Source of the DNA: Candidatus Flexifilum breve
GTDB taxonomy: Bacteria > Chloroflexota > Anaerolineae > Aggregatilineales > Phototrophicaceae
Direction: 5' to 3'
Assembly (NCBI GenBank): GCA_016717205.1
Contig: JADKGC010000002.1
Span: 620,001-684,000 of the forward strand
DNA length: 64,000 bases
Part shown: in pieces, positions 34,480 through 43,044 of the stretch
Position numbering within the stretch: the first letter of the stretch is position 1
Layout: every line of letters begins with the position of its first letter
Made by a program: the position numbers and the translations under genes
The notes under the pieces: generated by a model
Databases searched by the model: none
Seen by the model: the letters and a program-made list of their open reading frames with translations, nothing else
What the model was told of the DNA's origin: nothing

Positions 34480-35859
34480 CTAATCGCGGGCTTCCTGCGG
34501 TTCGGTGTGGATGGTGACGCGGGCGATGCGCGGAAGTTCGAGGCGCAGCAGCATCTCGGCGCGTTCCGCGAGGTCGTGCGCGTCTTCGAGCGTCATGGTG
34601 GCGGCGAGCGCGACGTGCAGCGTACACGCATAGTAGCCGCTGCCATTGAGCGCCGACACGCGCAGTTCATGCCAGTCGGCGGTCGGGAAGTGGTCGCGCA
34701 GCAGTGTGAGCGCCTGTACCTTGAGATCTTTCGCCTCGCGGGAGAAATCGCCGCTCGACTCGGTGAGCTTGGGCTCGATGTGCGTGACGACTTCGACCAC
34801 ATCCGGCAGCGCTGAACGGATCGAGCTTTCCAGTTCGCTGGCCTGTTCGTGCGCCTCGCCGAGCGTCTGATTCGGCGGCACTTCGACATGCATCTCCATG
34901 ACTTTGCCGTAGTTGGCGTCGATCACGCGGACTTCGTGCGTGTTCAGGCCGAGCGCATCGGCACGGGCGCGGGCGGTTTGCGCATAATCGCGTTCGTCGT
35001 AGCCGCTCGGCTGAAAATGCACCTCGACTTCGGAGACGCCCGTTAAATGCGCGCGCATTTTCTCGTCAATCGCTTCGGTGATGGCGGCGGTTTGTTCGGC
35101 GGTCGTGCCCGGCGCGACTTCCACATCAATGTCGATGAAGGCGGCATCGATGGTGCCCCGGCTGCGCGCGCGGATCACCTTGCGCACGGCGGGCACTTCA
35201 CCTGCGAACTGTGCCAGTTCCCCAGCCTTGTAGGGCGCGGTATCGACCAGCACGCCGCCCGTCTGCTTGATGATTTGCCACGCCGCCCGCCCGATCAACA
35301 CGACGATGATGAGCGCGGCGACGGGATCCGCCCACGTCCAGTTGAAGAACGCGACCAGCACCATGCTGACGAGCACAGAGAGCGTCACAAACACGTCCGC
35401 GCCTGTGTTCGCCGCGTCGGCGATGAGCAGTTCGGAGTTGAGACGCTTCCCGGCGGCGCCTTCGTAGCGGCTGATGAACAGGTTGACGCCGAGCGTGGCG
35501 ATCAACACCATAAACGAGAGCGGCGAGAGTTCCGGCTTGGCACCGCTGGTCAGGCGTTCAATCGCGCTGGTGATGATCTCGTAGGCGGTGAAGATCAAGA
35601 GGATGCCGACGGCGAGCGCGGCGAGCGTTTCATAGCGCCGATGGCCGTACGGGTGATCCTCGTCGGCGGGTTTGCCCGCGATGGCGTTCGCGCCCAAGCC
35701 GATCAGGTTGGACGAGCCGTCCATCAGCGAGTGGAAGCCGTCCGCGGTGATCGAGACCGCGCCTGTCAGCGCGCCCACGATGATTTTGCCGACGGCGACG
35801 GCGAGGTTGAGCACCAGCGTGATGATCAACACCCGGCGCACTTGGTGGCGTGCATCCAT
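34480..35859 (-). CDS. Cation diffusion facilitator with extended C-terminal domain array
   Basis: A proton-coupled divalent-metal exporter with six membrane segments in residues 10-205. Metal-site motifs are DGFHSLMDG (H43xxxD47) in TM2 and NTGAD (N151xxxD155) in TM5, where zinc CDFs have HxxxD or DxxxD. HPYGHRRYE at 70 is also typical. The protein is 459 residues against about 300 usual. After the membrane domain there appear to be three ferredoxin-like modules (about 205-290, 295-380, 385-455), where most CDFs have one. It converges with the 33604 gene with only 6 bp between stops. Confidence 0.9.
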   Translation of the reverse strand: MDARHQVRRVLIITLVLNLAVAVGKIIVGALTGAVSITADGFHSLMDGSSNLIGLGANAIAGKPADEDHPYGHRRYETLAALAVGILLIFTAYEIITSAIERLTSGAKPELSPLSFMVLIATLGVNLFISRYEGAAGKRLNSELLIADAANTGADVFVTLSVLVSMVLVAFFNWTWADPVAALIIVVLIGRAAWQIIKQTGGVLVDTAPYKAGELAQFAGEVPAVRKVIRARSRGTIDAAFIDIDVEVAPGTTAEQTAAITEAIDEKMRAHLTGVSEVEVHFQPSGYDERDYAQTARARADALGLNTHEVRVIDANYGKVMEMHVEVPPNQTLGEAHEQASELESSIRSALPDVVEVVTHIEPKLTESSGDFSREAKDLKVQALTLLRDHFPTADWHELRVSALNGSGYYACTLHVALAATMTLEDAHDLAERAEMLLRLELPRIARVTIHTEPQEARD

Positions 35860-35876
35860 TGAGAGTCATCCCTACT

Positions 35877-35972
35877 CACCTCACCCCTATATCCCTTCTC
35901 CGGGGAGAGGGGATTTGCAGCGGGTCGCCAGATTCCCCCTCGCCTTTGGGAGAGGGGGTTAGGGGGTGAGGT
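35877..35972. repeat. Mirrored composite palindromic repeat
   Basis: Two units face each other: cctcacccctatatcccttctccggggagagggg and ccccctcgcctttgggagaggggg ending ggggtgaggtt. The same architecture recurs at 27764 and 52711. Confidence 0.75.
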
Positions 35973-36112
35973 TGCGAATAAACGGACGCCATGAATTGCG
36001 TCCCGACGAATAATTCCATCGTAGGGGACGATTCCCGGTTTTGACAATCTTTTTCGCAAATGTTCGTCTAACGCTAACCGAGATTTAGGCACGGCGAAAA
36101 CTTCCGGGCGCC

Positions 36113-36140
36113 CTGACGACCCCGATTCTTCTGCTATAAT
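36113..36140 (+). promoter_or_regulatory. Promoter of the polysaccharide block
   Basis: CTGACG at 36113-36118 and a consensus TATAAT at 36135-36140 (16-bp spacer) lie 28 bp before the WecA-like start. Confidence 0.5.
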
Positions 36141-36167
36141 GCCCGCGTAACGTGTCGTGAGGCATTC

Positions 36168-37196
36168 ATGGACTCCCTGTTGTTTGTGCCGATCCTCGTG
36201 GTCGGGTTTGCCGCATCGCTCGGCTTGACGCCCCTCTCGCGGGCGCTGGCGCTGCGGTTGGGCGTGGTCGATAAGCCGAATCAGCGCAAAATCCATAAGG
36301 ATCACAAGCCGCTGATGGGCGGGCTGGCCATCTTCGGCGGGCTGGCGATTGCGATTCTGCTCTTCACGCCGCCGCACTATATGCTCGAATTCGGCGCGTT
36401 CTTGATCGGCGCGGCGCTGCTCGCCATCGTCGGCCTAATCGACGACCGCTACGAGCTGGGCATCAAAGCCAAGATGATCGCGCAGGTGGCCGCCGGGCTG
36501 ATCGTCATCGCGGCAGGCATTCACATTCAACTGTTCAATTTCCCCGTGCTCGATATTCTGCTGACGCTGTTCTGGATCGTCGCGCTGACGAATGCGCTCA
36601 ACTTCCTCGACAACATGGACGGCCTGACCTCCGGCTTGAGCGCGATTGCGGCGGGCTGGTTCACGCTGATCGCCTTCAACGAGGGGCTTACGCTGGTCAG
36701 CGCTCTAGCCGCAGCACTGGCAGGCAGTGCCATCGGCTTTCTGGTGTACAACTTCAGTCCGGCGGCGATCTTCATGGGCGATATGGGGTCGATGGTGCTC
36801 GGCTTCACGCTGGCGATTCTCGGCATCAAGCTGGAGTTCGGGCAGCAGCCGCTCGGCGTGACGTGGATGGTGCCGATTCTCGTGCTGGCGCTGCCCGTGT
36901 TCGACATTCACCTCGTGGTGATCACGCGGCTGCTGGAAGGCCGATCACCGGGGCAAGCGGGCAAGGATCACACGTCGCACCGCCTGATGAGCCTCGGCTT
37001 GAGTCAGCGCTGGACGCTGCTCGTGCTCTACAGCGCGTGCCTGTTCTTCGGGGCGATGGGCGTGGCGGTCAGCGTGTTCCCGTTCAATCTGGCGCTGCTG
37101 ACCGGAGCCATCGGGCTGGCGCTGCTGGGCGCGGCCTTCATTTTTATGATGTTCGTGCGGCGAAAATATCAGCTACAATCGGCGAAGAGCAGTTAA
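36168..37196 (+). CDS. Undecaprenyl-phosphate sugar-1-phosphate transferase (WecA/TagO-like)
   Basis: A polytopic MraY-superfamily enzyme of 342 residues that loads a sugar-1-phosphate, usually GlcNAc-1-P, onto undecaprenyl phosphate. Seen motifs: RKIHKDHKPLMGGLAIFGG near 42-60, the catalytic Asp region LVGLIDDRYEL, NALNFLDNMDGLTSG near 143, the FMGDMGSM metal loop near 203, and the cytoplasmic HTSHRLMSLG loop near 265. Ten or so hydrophobic segments. It starts a block with an epimerase and two GT4 enzymes, as the priming step of a surface glycan. Confidence 0.93.
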   Translation: MDSLLFVPILVVGFAASLGLTPLSRALALRLGVVDKPNQRKIHKDHKPLMGGLAIFGGLAIAILLFTPPHYMLEFGAFLIGAALLAIVGLIDDRYELGIKAKMIAQVAAGLIVIAAGIHIQLFNFPVLDILLTLFWIVALTNALNFLDNMDGLTSGLSAIAAGWFTLIAFNEGLTLVSALAAALAGSAIGFLVYNFSPAAIFMGDMGSMVLGFTLAILGIKLEFGQQPLGVTWMVPILVLALPVFDIHLVVITRLLEGRSPGQAGKDHTSHRLMSLGLSQRWTLLVLYSACLFFGAMGVAVSVFPFNLALLTGAIGLALLGAAFIFMMFVRRKYQLQSAKSS

Positions 37197-37377
37197 AAGT
37201 AGCAAGTAAAAAAGCAATCTGAGTTTAGCTTGGTTTAGCCTACGCTGGTGCTGATCCTCTCTACGGGCGAGGGGTGGAGTCGAGGATAGAACGCCAACTC
37301 CCTTCCAAACTGAAGCTAAAAGTGGCAGCCAGTACTCGCTTTTAACTTTTAACTTTCGACTTTTAACTTTCAACTTG
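37195..37377. repeat. Intergenic hairpin of iterated aactttt words
   Basis: taaaagtagcaagtaaaaaag on the left is opposed on the right by cttttaacttttaactttcg and cttttaactttcaactt. The same seven-base word is iterated four times. It separates the WecA-like and epimerase genes. Confidence 0.6.
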
Positions 37378-37387
37378 GGAAGGTAGC

Positions 37388-38326
37388 ATGAGCGAAACTT
37401 ACGTTGTCACCGGCGGCGCGGGCTTCATCGGATCGCACATCGCCGAGCATTTATTGCGACAGGGTCACCGCGTCCGCATTGTCGATAACTTCGTCACGGG
37501 TAAACGGACGAATGTCGCCGAGTTATCCGGCGATCTGGAAGTCTTCGAAATCAACATCACCGACAAAGCGGCGCTGGACACGGCGTTCGCCGGAGCGGAC
37601 TATGTGTTCCATCAGGCGGCGCTGGCCTCGGTGCCGCGCTCTGTCGCCGACCCGCTGACGTCTAACGAATACAACGTCACCGGGACGCTGAATGTGCTGC
37701 TGGCAGCGCGTGACGCGGGCGTGAAGCGGGTGGCCTATGCGGCGTCATCGTCGGCCTACGGCGACATCGAAGGCGAGTTTAAGACTGAAGACATGCCGCC
37801 CAAGCCGCTCTCGCCCTACGCGGTCGCGAAGCTGGCGGGCGAGTACTACTGCAAGTCGTTCACCGAAGTGTACGGGCTGGAGACGGTCGCGCTGCGCTAC
37901 TTCAACGTATTCGGGCCGCGGCAGGACGAAACCTCGCAGTATGCCGCCGTGATCCCGCGCTTCGTCGCCGCCATGTCGCGCGGGGAAGCGCCGACGATCT
38001 ACGGCGACGGCGAGCAGAGCCGCGACTTCACCTACATCGACAATGTCGTACATGGCAATCTGCTGGCGATTCAGGCGCCGGACGTGGGCGGCGAGATGAT
38101 GAACCTCGCGACGGATGGGCGCATTTCGCTGCTCGACCTCGTGGACAAAATCAACGGCATTCTCGGCACCAACATCACGCCGATTTTCGAGGAAGGGCGC
38201 GCGGGCGACATCAAGCATTCGCGCGCGGCGACCGACAAAGCCCGCGATCTGCTCGATTACGCGCCGGTGGTCGATTTTGACACGGGGCTGGCGCGCACCG
38301 TCGAGTGGTTTTTGCAGCGGGGATAG
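37388..38326 (+). CDS. NAD-dependent nucleotide-sugar epimerase (UDP-GlcNAc/Glc 4-epimerase type)
   Basis: An extended short-chain dehydrogenase of 312 residues. The NAD-binding loop is VTGGAGFIGSHIAEHLL at 7-23. The active site is ASSSAYG near 118 and SPYAVAKLAG with the catalytic Tyr-x3-Lys near 140-144. The C-terminal substrate lobe has YFNVFGPRQDETSQYAAVIP. The sequence is most like the WbpP/WbgU/GalE group, which interconverts UDP-GlcNAc and UDP-GalNAc or UDP-Glc and UDP-Gal. GGAAGG precedes the ATG. Confidence 0.93.
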   Translation: MSETYVVTGGAGFIGSHIAEHLLRQGHRVRIVDNFVTGKRTNVAELSGDLEVFEINITDKAALDTAFAGADYVFHQAALASVPRSVADPLTSNEYNVTGTLNVLLAARDAGVKRVAYAASSSAYGDIEGEFKTEDMPPKPLSPYAVAKLAGEYYCKSFTEVYGLETVALRYFNVFGPRQDETSQYAAVIPRFVAAMSRGEAPTIYGDGEQSRDFTYIDNVVHGNLLAIQAPDVGGEMMNLATDGRISLLDLVDKINGILGTNITPIFEEGRAGDIKHSRAATDKARDLLDYAPVVDFDTGLARTVEWFLQRG

Positions 38327-38330
38327 TTCA

Positions 38331-38431
38331 AGTAACGAGTAATGAGTAATGAGTCAAAAATAGTGAGCACTGAGTCGAAATCCACGGCACAGCGCTCATC
38401 GCTCGTTACTCATCACTCATCACTCATTACT
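38331..38431. repeat. Intergenic inverted repeat of agtaatgag words
   Basis: agtaacgagtaatgagtaat is inverted as gttactcatcactcatc and actcattact. The nine-base word is iterated on both arms. It lies between the epimerase and the GT4 gene and gives a long hairpin. Confidence 0.7.
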
Positions 38432-38441
38432 AGGATGCTTT

Positions 38442-39536
38442 ATGAAAGTCGTTCACATCATTAAAGCGACGCGGGTTGCGGGGGCGGAACGCCACCTGAT
38501 GACACTGCTGCCCGCGCTCAAAGCCAGCGGCGTCGACGTGACGCTGCTGCTGATCCACGAGCCGGGCAAGCCTGTCGAGGAGTTCGCGCCGGAGGGCGTG
38601 CCCGTGGTGCGTGTGCCGATCGGGCGGCATCTCGACTTCGGCGTGATCGGGCGGCTGCGCACGGCGCTGCGCCAGCTCAAGCCGGATATCGCGCACACGC
38701 ATCTGCTGCACGCCGACCTCTACGGCGGCATCGCGGCGAAATTGGCGCGCGTGCGCCGCACGGTGATCAGCCGCCACAATGACGACCAGTTCCGCACGCT
38801 GATCCCGCTGCGCATCATCAATAACGTGCTGTGGCGGCTGGCATCCGCCGGGATCGCGATCTCAGAGTCGGTGCGGCAGTTTTGCATCCGCGTGGAGGGC
38901 GTCAAGCCGGAGAAAATCCACACGATCCACTACGGGCTGAGCATGCCGCAGGTGGATCGGCGGGAAGCGCGGGCTAACCTGAGCGCTGAATTGAAGCTCA
39001 AGCCGGACGCAGTGATTCTCGGCTCGGTGTGCCGCTTGATCGCGCAGAAGGGGCTGGTCTACAGCCTGCGCGCCTTCGCCCGGCTGGACGCGCCGAACGC
39101 CGTCATGGTGATCGCCGGAGATGGCAACTTGCGCGGGTCGCTGCAAGCCGAAGCGCGGGCGCTCGGCGTGGCGGACCGCGTACACTTCCTCGGCTGGCGC
39201 GAGGATACCGCGCAGTTGATGGCCGCCTTCGACATCTTCGTCGCGCCGAGCCTGTGGGAAGGCTTTGGGCTGGTGCTGCTGGAAGCGATGGCGCAGCAAA
39301 CGCCGATCATCGCGTCGAATGTGAGCGCGATCCCCGAGATTGTGCTGCACCGCGAGACGGGCAAGCTGGTGCCACCGCGCGACCCCGCCGCACTGACCCG
39401 GGCGCTCAACGAACTGATCGCGGACTCGGCGCTGCGGCGGCATATGGGCTTGGTCGGGCAGGATCGGCTGGAGACGGCCTTCAGCGTGGAGCGCATGACC
39501 GAGCAGACGGTCGCGCTGTATGAGCAGTTAGTGTGA
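38442..39536 (+). CDS. Family 4 glycosyltransferase
   Basis: A GT-B retaining transferase of 364 residues. N-terminal VVHIIKATRVAGAERHLMTLLPAL is the acceptor-side Rossmann start. The C-terminal donor-binding lobe has LGSVCRLIAQKGLVYSLRAFA, DRVHFLGWREDTAQLMAAFDIFVAPSLWEGFGLVLLEAMA with the E(x7)E motif, and NVSAIPEIV. It adds a sugar to the lipid-linked glycan of this locus; donor and acceptor are unknown. Confidence 0.92.
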   Translation: MKVVHIIKATRVAGAERHLMTLLPALKASGVDVTLLLIHEPGKPVEEFAPEGVPVVRVPIGRHLDFGVIGRLRTALRQLKPDIAHTHLLHADLYGGIAAKLARVRRTVISRHNDDQFRTLIPLRIINNVLWRLASAGIAISESVRQFCIRVEGVKPEKIHTIHYGLSMPQVDRREARANLSAELKLKPDAVILGSVCRLIAQKGLVYSLRAFARLDAPNAVMVIAGDGNLRGSLQAEARALGVADRVHFLGWREDTAQLMAAFDIFVAPSLWEGFGLVLLEAMAQQTPIIASNVSAIPEIVLHRETGKLVPPRDPAALTRALNELIADSALRRHMGLVGQDRLETAFSVERMTEQTVALYEQLV

Positions 39537-39655
39537 AATGCACTCCTCCCACCTCTGGTGCAGCCCGGGTGACTCTTAATTGGTCCCTTGCGCATTCCCT
39601 TGAAAGCGGTGACAATACAGATTGTTATTGTCTGTAATTTCTTTGGTTATATCCC

Positions 39656-41542
39656 ATGTGTGGAATTGCTGGTGTGCTGTACTTCGATGGAACGCCGGCC
39701 ACCGAAGCTGAAATCGCGCCCATGCTGGACGTGCAAATTCATCGCGGCCCAGATCAGGGAGCGGTCATCGTCGATGGCGTATGCGGGTTAGGCAATCGAC
39801 GGTTAGCCATTCAGGATATCTCGCCGAGTGGCGCGCTGCCTATGCGCGACGGCGACAACATCATTGCCTTCAACGGAGAAATCTACAATCATCCGCGCTT
39901 GCGCCGCCTGCTGGAAATGGAAGGCGCGCGCTATCGCTCCAACAGCGACACCGAGACGATCCTCAAGCTGTATCGCCGCGACGGTCAGCAATTGCTGCAT
40001 TCGCTGCGCGGCATGTTCGCGTTCGCGCTGTGGGACACGCCGAATCAACGCCTGACTGTGGCGCGGGATCGACTGGGTGAGAAGCCGCTCTACTACTATC
40101 ACGACGAGCGCGTGTTCGTGTTCGCCAGCGAGATCAAGTCGCTGCTGATGCACCCCGCCGTGCCGCGTGAGTCGGCCTTTGACGCGCATCTGCTGGCGCT
40201 GTACCTCGGCTACGGCTACATCCCCGCGCCGCTGACGGCCTTCAAGGGGATCAAGGCGCTGCTGCCCGGCCACGTGATCACGATTACGGGGCGCGACTTC
40301 CAGCCGCAGCAGTACTGGACGCCGCCGCACCCGGCGCGCTACTCGCCGCTGACCGCCGAATTCGAGGCGCGCAAGTGCGATGAACTGCGCGAAGCGTTGG
40401 GCGAATCGGTGCGGCAGGCGTTGATCAGCGATGTGCCGCTCGGCGCGTTTTTGAGCGGCGGGCTGGACAGCAGCCTGATCGTCGCGCTCATGCGCCGCCA
40501 CCAGAACGGCACGATCCGCACGTTCAGCATCGGCTTTGCGGGCGATGACAGCTTCGACGAGACGCAGTACGCGCGGCAGGTGGCGAGTCGCTTGGGCACG
40601 GAACACACGGCGTTCACGGTTAACCCGCAGGCGTTCGACCTCGCGCCGACGCTGGTGTGGCATCACGATCAGCCATTCGCGGACAGCAGCGCCATCCCGA
40701 CGTATCTGGTCAGCCAACTAACGCGCCAGCAGGTCACCGTCGCGCTGACGGGCGATGGCGGCGACGAGCTGTTCGCCGGGTATGAACGCTTCTACGCGCA
40801 TGCGCTCGTGCAGCGCATGGCGGCGCTGCCCCGGTCGCTGTGGAGCGGGGTCGCCAACGCGATTCGCGTGTTGCCCGAAGGCACGGGCTACTACAACGTG
40901 ATCAAGCGGGCGGGGCGCTTTGCGCGGGGGGCGTCGCTGCCGCCCGCGCTGGCTTACTATGACTGGATTCGCCTATTCAACCGCGACCAGATCGGCGCGC
41001 TGACGGGGGCGACCAGCGATGACGCCGGCCTGCATTTCGCGGCGCAGATGGGCACGCGCGTCGAACTGGCCGATTTGCTGCGCATCAACATGCTGACCTA
41101 CCTGCCGGACGATCTGCTCATCAAAACGGATCGGTCGAGCATGGCGGTGTCGCTGGAAACGCGCGCTCCCTTCCTCGATCACTGGTTGGTCGAAATGGCC
41201 GCGACCATCCCCGACAACCTCAAGCTCAAAGGCAGCACGACCAAGTATCTGCTCAAGAAAGTGGCGGAGGATTTACTACCCGCCGAGATCATCCACCGCC
41301 CCAAGCACGGGTTCGGCGTGCCGCTCGGCGCATGGCTGCGGACGGACATCCGCCACGTGCGCGATCTGCTGCTGGACGCGCGGGCGCGCGAACGCGGTCT
41401 GCTTGATACCGCGGCGGTCACGCGCTTGCTGGACGAACACGCCGCGGGCAAGCGCGATCACGGTGGCAGACTCTGGAGCCTGCTTACGCTAGAATTGTGG
41501 CATCGCCTGTTCATTGACGCCGCTCAACCTGTGAAACCATGA
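39656..41542 (+). CDS. asnB: Asparagine synthetase (glutamine-hydrolysing), first copy
   Basis: The 628-residue product has an N-terminal Ntn glutaminase domain with Cys2 (MCGIAGVLYF) and HRGPD near 32. An ATP-pyrophosphatase domain carries the P-loop FLSGGLDSSLIVALM near 265 and TGDGGDELFAGYERF near 365. Within a glycosyltransferase cluster such proteins often amidate sugar carboxylates rather than aspartate, so the substrate is open. Its stop overlaps the next GT4 start as ATGA, so translation is coupled. A second asnB begins at 62294. Confidence 0.93.
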   Translation: MCGIAGVLYFDGTPATEAEIAPMLDVQIHRGPDQGAVIVDGVCGLGNRRLAIQDISPSGALPMRDGDNIIAFNGEIYNHPRLRRLLEMEGARYRSNSDTETILKLYRRDGQQLLHSLRGMFAFALWDTPNQRLTVARDRLGEKPLYYYHDERVFVFASEIKSLLMHPAVPRESAFDAHLLALYLGYGYIPAPLTAFKGIKALLPGHVITITGRDFQPQQYWTPPHPARYSPLTAEFEARKCDELREALGESVRQALISDVPLGAFLSGGLDSSLIVALMRRHQNGTIRTFSIGFAGDDSFDETQYARQVASRLGTEHTAFTVNPQAFDLAPTLVWHHDQPFADSSAIPTYLVSQLTRQQVTVALTGDGGDELFAGYERFYAHALVQRMAALPRSLWSGVANAIRVLPEGTGYYNVIKRAGRFARGASLPPALAYYDWIRLFNRDQIGALTGATSDDAGLHFAAQMGTRVELADLLRINMLTYLPDDLLIKTDRSSMAVSLETRAPFLDHWLVEMAATIPDNLKLKGSTTKYLLKKVAEDLLPAEIIHRPKHGFGVPLGAWLRTDIRHVRDLLLDARARERGLLDTAAVTRLLDEHAAGKRDHGGRLWSLLTLELWHRLFIDAAQPVKP

Positions 41543-42702
41543 CCGAACCCATCCGCATTTTGCGCATCATCGCCCGGCTGAACATCGGTGGGCCAGCGAT
41601 TCACGTCACGCTGCTCACCGAAAAGCTCGGCGCGCCCGTTTATCACAGCACGCTCGTTTGCGGCAACATCGAAGCGGGCGAAGGCGATATGCAGTACTTC
41701 GCGGAAAAGCATGGCGTCACGCCGCTGCTTTTGCCGGAGCTCGGGCGGTCGCTCAACCCCCTGCGCGACCTGAGCACGATCTGGAAACTGTACCAGCTCA
41801 TGCGCGAGATGCAGCCGCAGGTGGTGCACACGCACACGGCGAAAGCCGGGTTTGTTGGGCGCGTCGCGGCTAAGCTGGCGGGCGTCCCGGTCATCGTGCA
41901 TACGTTTCACGGGCATGTGTTTCAAGGCTATTTCAGCCCCGCTAAAACCAAGATGTTCATCCTGTTGGAGCGGATCACCGCGCGCCTGTCCGACACCGTG
42001 ATCACGCTCACCGAAGGGTTGCGCCGCGAACTCTCGGAAGAGTACGGTATCGCCCGCCGCAGTCGTATCACGGTGCTGCCGCTCGGTCTGGATCTGGAAG
42101 CGTTCGCCCGCGTGCCGCGTCAATCCGGCGACTTTCGCAGCGCCCACAGCATCGCGCCGGATGTGCCGCTGATCGGCATCGTCGGGCGGCTCGTGCCCAT
42201 CAAGAATCATGAGCTGTTCCTGCAAGCGGCGGTCAAAGTGCGCGAGCGCCTGCCCAATGCCTGCTTCGCCATCATCGGCGACGGCGAACTGCGCGCCGAA
42301 CTGGAAGCGACCACCGCGCGGCTCGGCTTGACCGACTGCGTCAGGTTTGTGGGCTGGGTGCGCGAGGTCGCCCCCGTGTACAGCGATCTCGACGCGCTCG
42401 TGATCAGCAGCCGTAATGAGGGGACGCCGGTCTCGGTGATCGAGGCACTTTCAGCGCGCTGTCCGGTCGTGACGACGGCGGTCGGCGGCCTGCCCGATCT
42501 GCTCGATCAAGGGGCGCTCGGCACACTCGTGCCGACCGAAGATGTCAACGCGCTGGCGGATGCCATCGTCCGGACGGTCACCGCGCCACCGGATACGACG
42601 CGCGCCCAGCAGTTGATGCTCGACCGCTACGGCATTGATCGGCTGGTCATGGATCTGGATCAGTTGTATCGGGGCATTTTGGCGAAAAAGGGCAAGCTGT
42701 AG
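41539..42702 (+). CDS. Family 4 glycosyltransferase
   Basis: The 387-residue GT-B enzyme starts RILRIIARLNIGGPAIHVTLL. It has VVHTHTAKAGFVGRVAAKLAG and TFHGHVF in the N-lobe, and IVGRLVPIKNHELFLQAAVKV, VRFVGWVREVAPVYSDLDALVISSRNEGTPVSVIEAL and VGGLPDLL in the donor lobe. It is closest in style to PelF/EpsD-like transferases. The ATG overlaps the asnB stop, so it is the last gene of the polysaccharide operon. Confidence 0.92.
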   Translation: MTEPIRILRIIARLNIGGPAIHVTLLTEKLGAPVYHSTLVCGNIEAGEGDMQYFAEKHGVTPLLLPELGRSLNPLRDLSTIWKLYQLMREMQPQVVHTHTAKAGFVGRVAAKLAGVPVIVHTFHGHVFQGYFSPAKTKMFILLERITARLSDTVITLTEGLRRELSEEYGIARRSRITVLPLGLDLEAFARVPRQSGDFRSAHSIAPDVPLIGIVGRLVPIKNHELFLQAAVKVRERLPNACFAIIGDGELRAELEATTARLGLTDCVRFVGWVREVAPVYSDLDALVISSRNEGTPVSVIEALSARCPVVTTAVGGLPDLLDQGALGTLVPTEDVNALADAIVRTVTAPPDTTRAQQLMLDRYGIDRLVMDLDQLYRGILAKKGKL

Positions 42703-42744
42703 GTTTGCCCACACTCAACACTGGATTGAGTAATGAAGCTAGCC

Positions 42745-42809
42745 TTATTCCCCCTCTCCCGTGGGAGAGGGGTTAGGGGTGAGGCTGATCTTCTCCCCTC
42801 TCCTCTAGG
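42745..42809. repeat. Palindromic repeat left of inverted-repeat element copy 2
   Basis: A ccccctctcccgtgggagaggggttaggggtgagg unit is followed by the half-palindrome ctcccctctcctctagg, whose last 8 bases are the target duplication of the element. Confidence 0.75.
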
Positions 42810-42975
42810 TTGAGGACAGGACACTTTTAACAATCGAGCGAGTGTAGGGACGCCCAACAGGGCGTCCGCCGAATTGTGCGCAAAACGGACGCGCCGTTGC
42901 GCGTCCCTACACAATCTGTTTTCCCTCAAACCGGTGTCTCAATGGTTCCCAATGTTAAAACTGTCCAGCCGTGAA
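42810..42975. mobile_element. Small inverted-repeat element with 8-bp target duplication (copy 2)
   Basis: The 166-bp copy has the same ends as 19742-19908 and an exact 8-bp duplication CCTCTAGG at 42802-42809 and 42976-42983. It again interrupts a cccctctcctctaggagagggg palindrome. It has no ORF and is similar to copy 1 through its whole length, so movement was fairly recent. Confidence 0.78.
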
Positions 42976-43044
42976 CCTCTAGGAGAGGGGCCGGGGGTGA
43001 GGTTTGTACGCTAAGCGTGAGGCTGCTCATTCCTCCCCTCTCGT

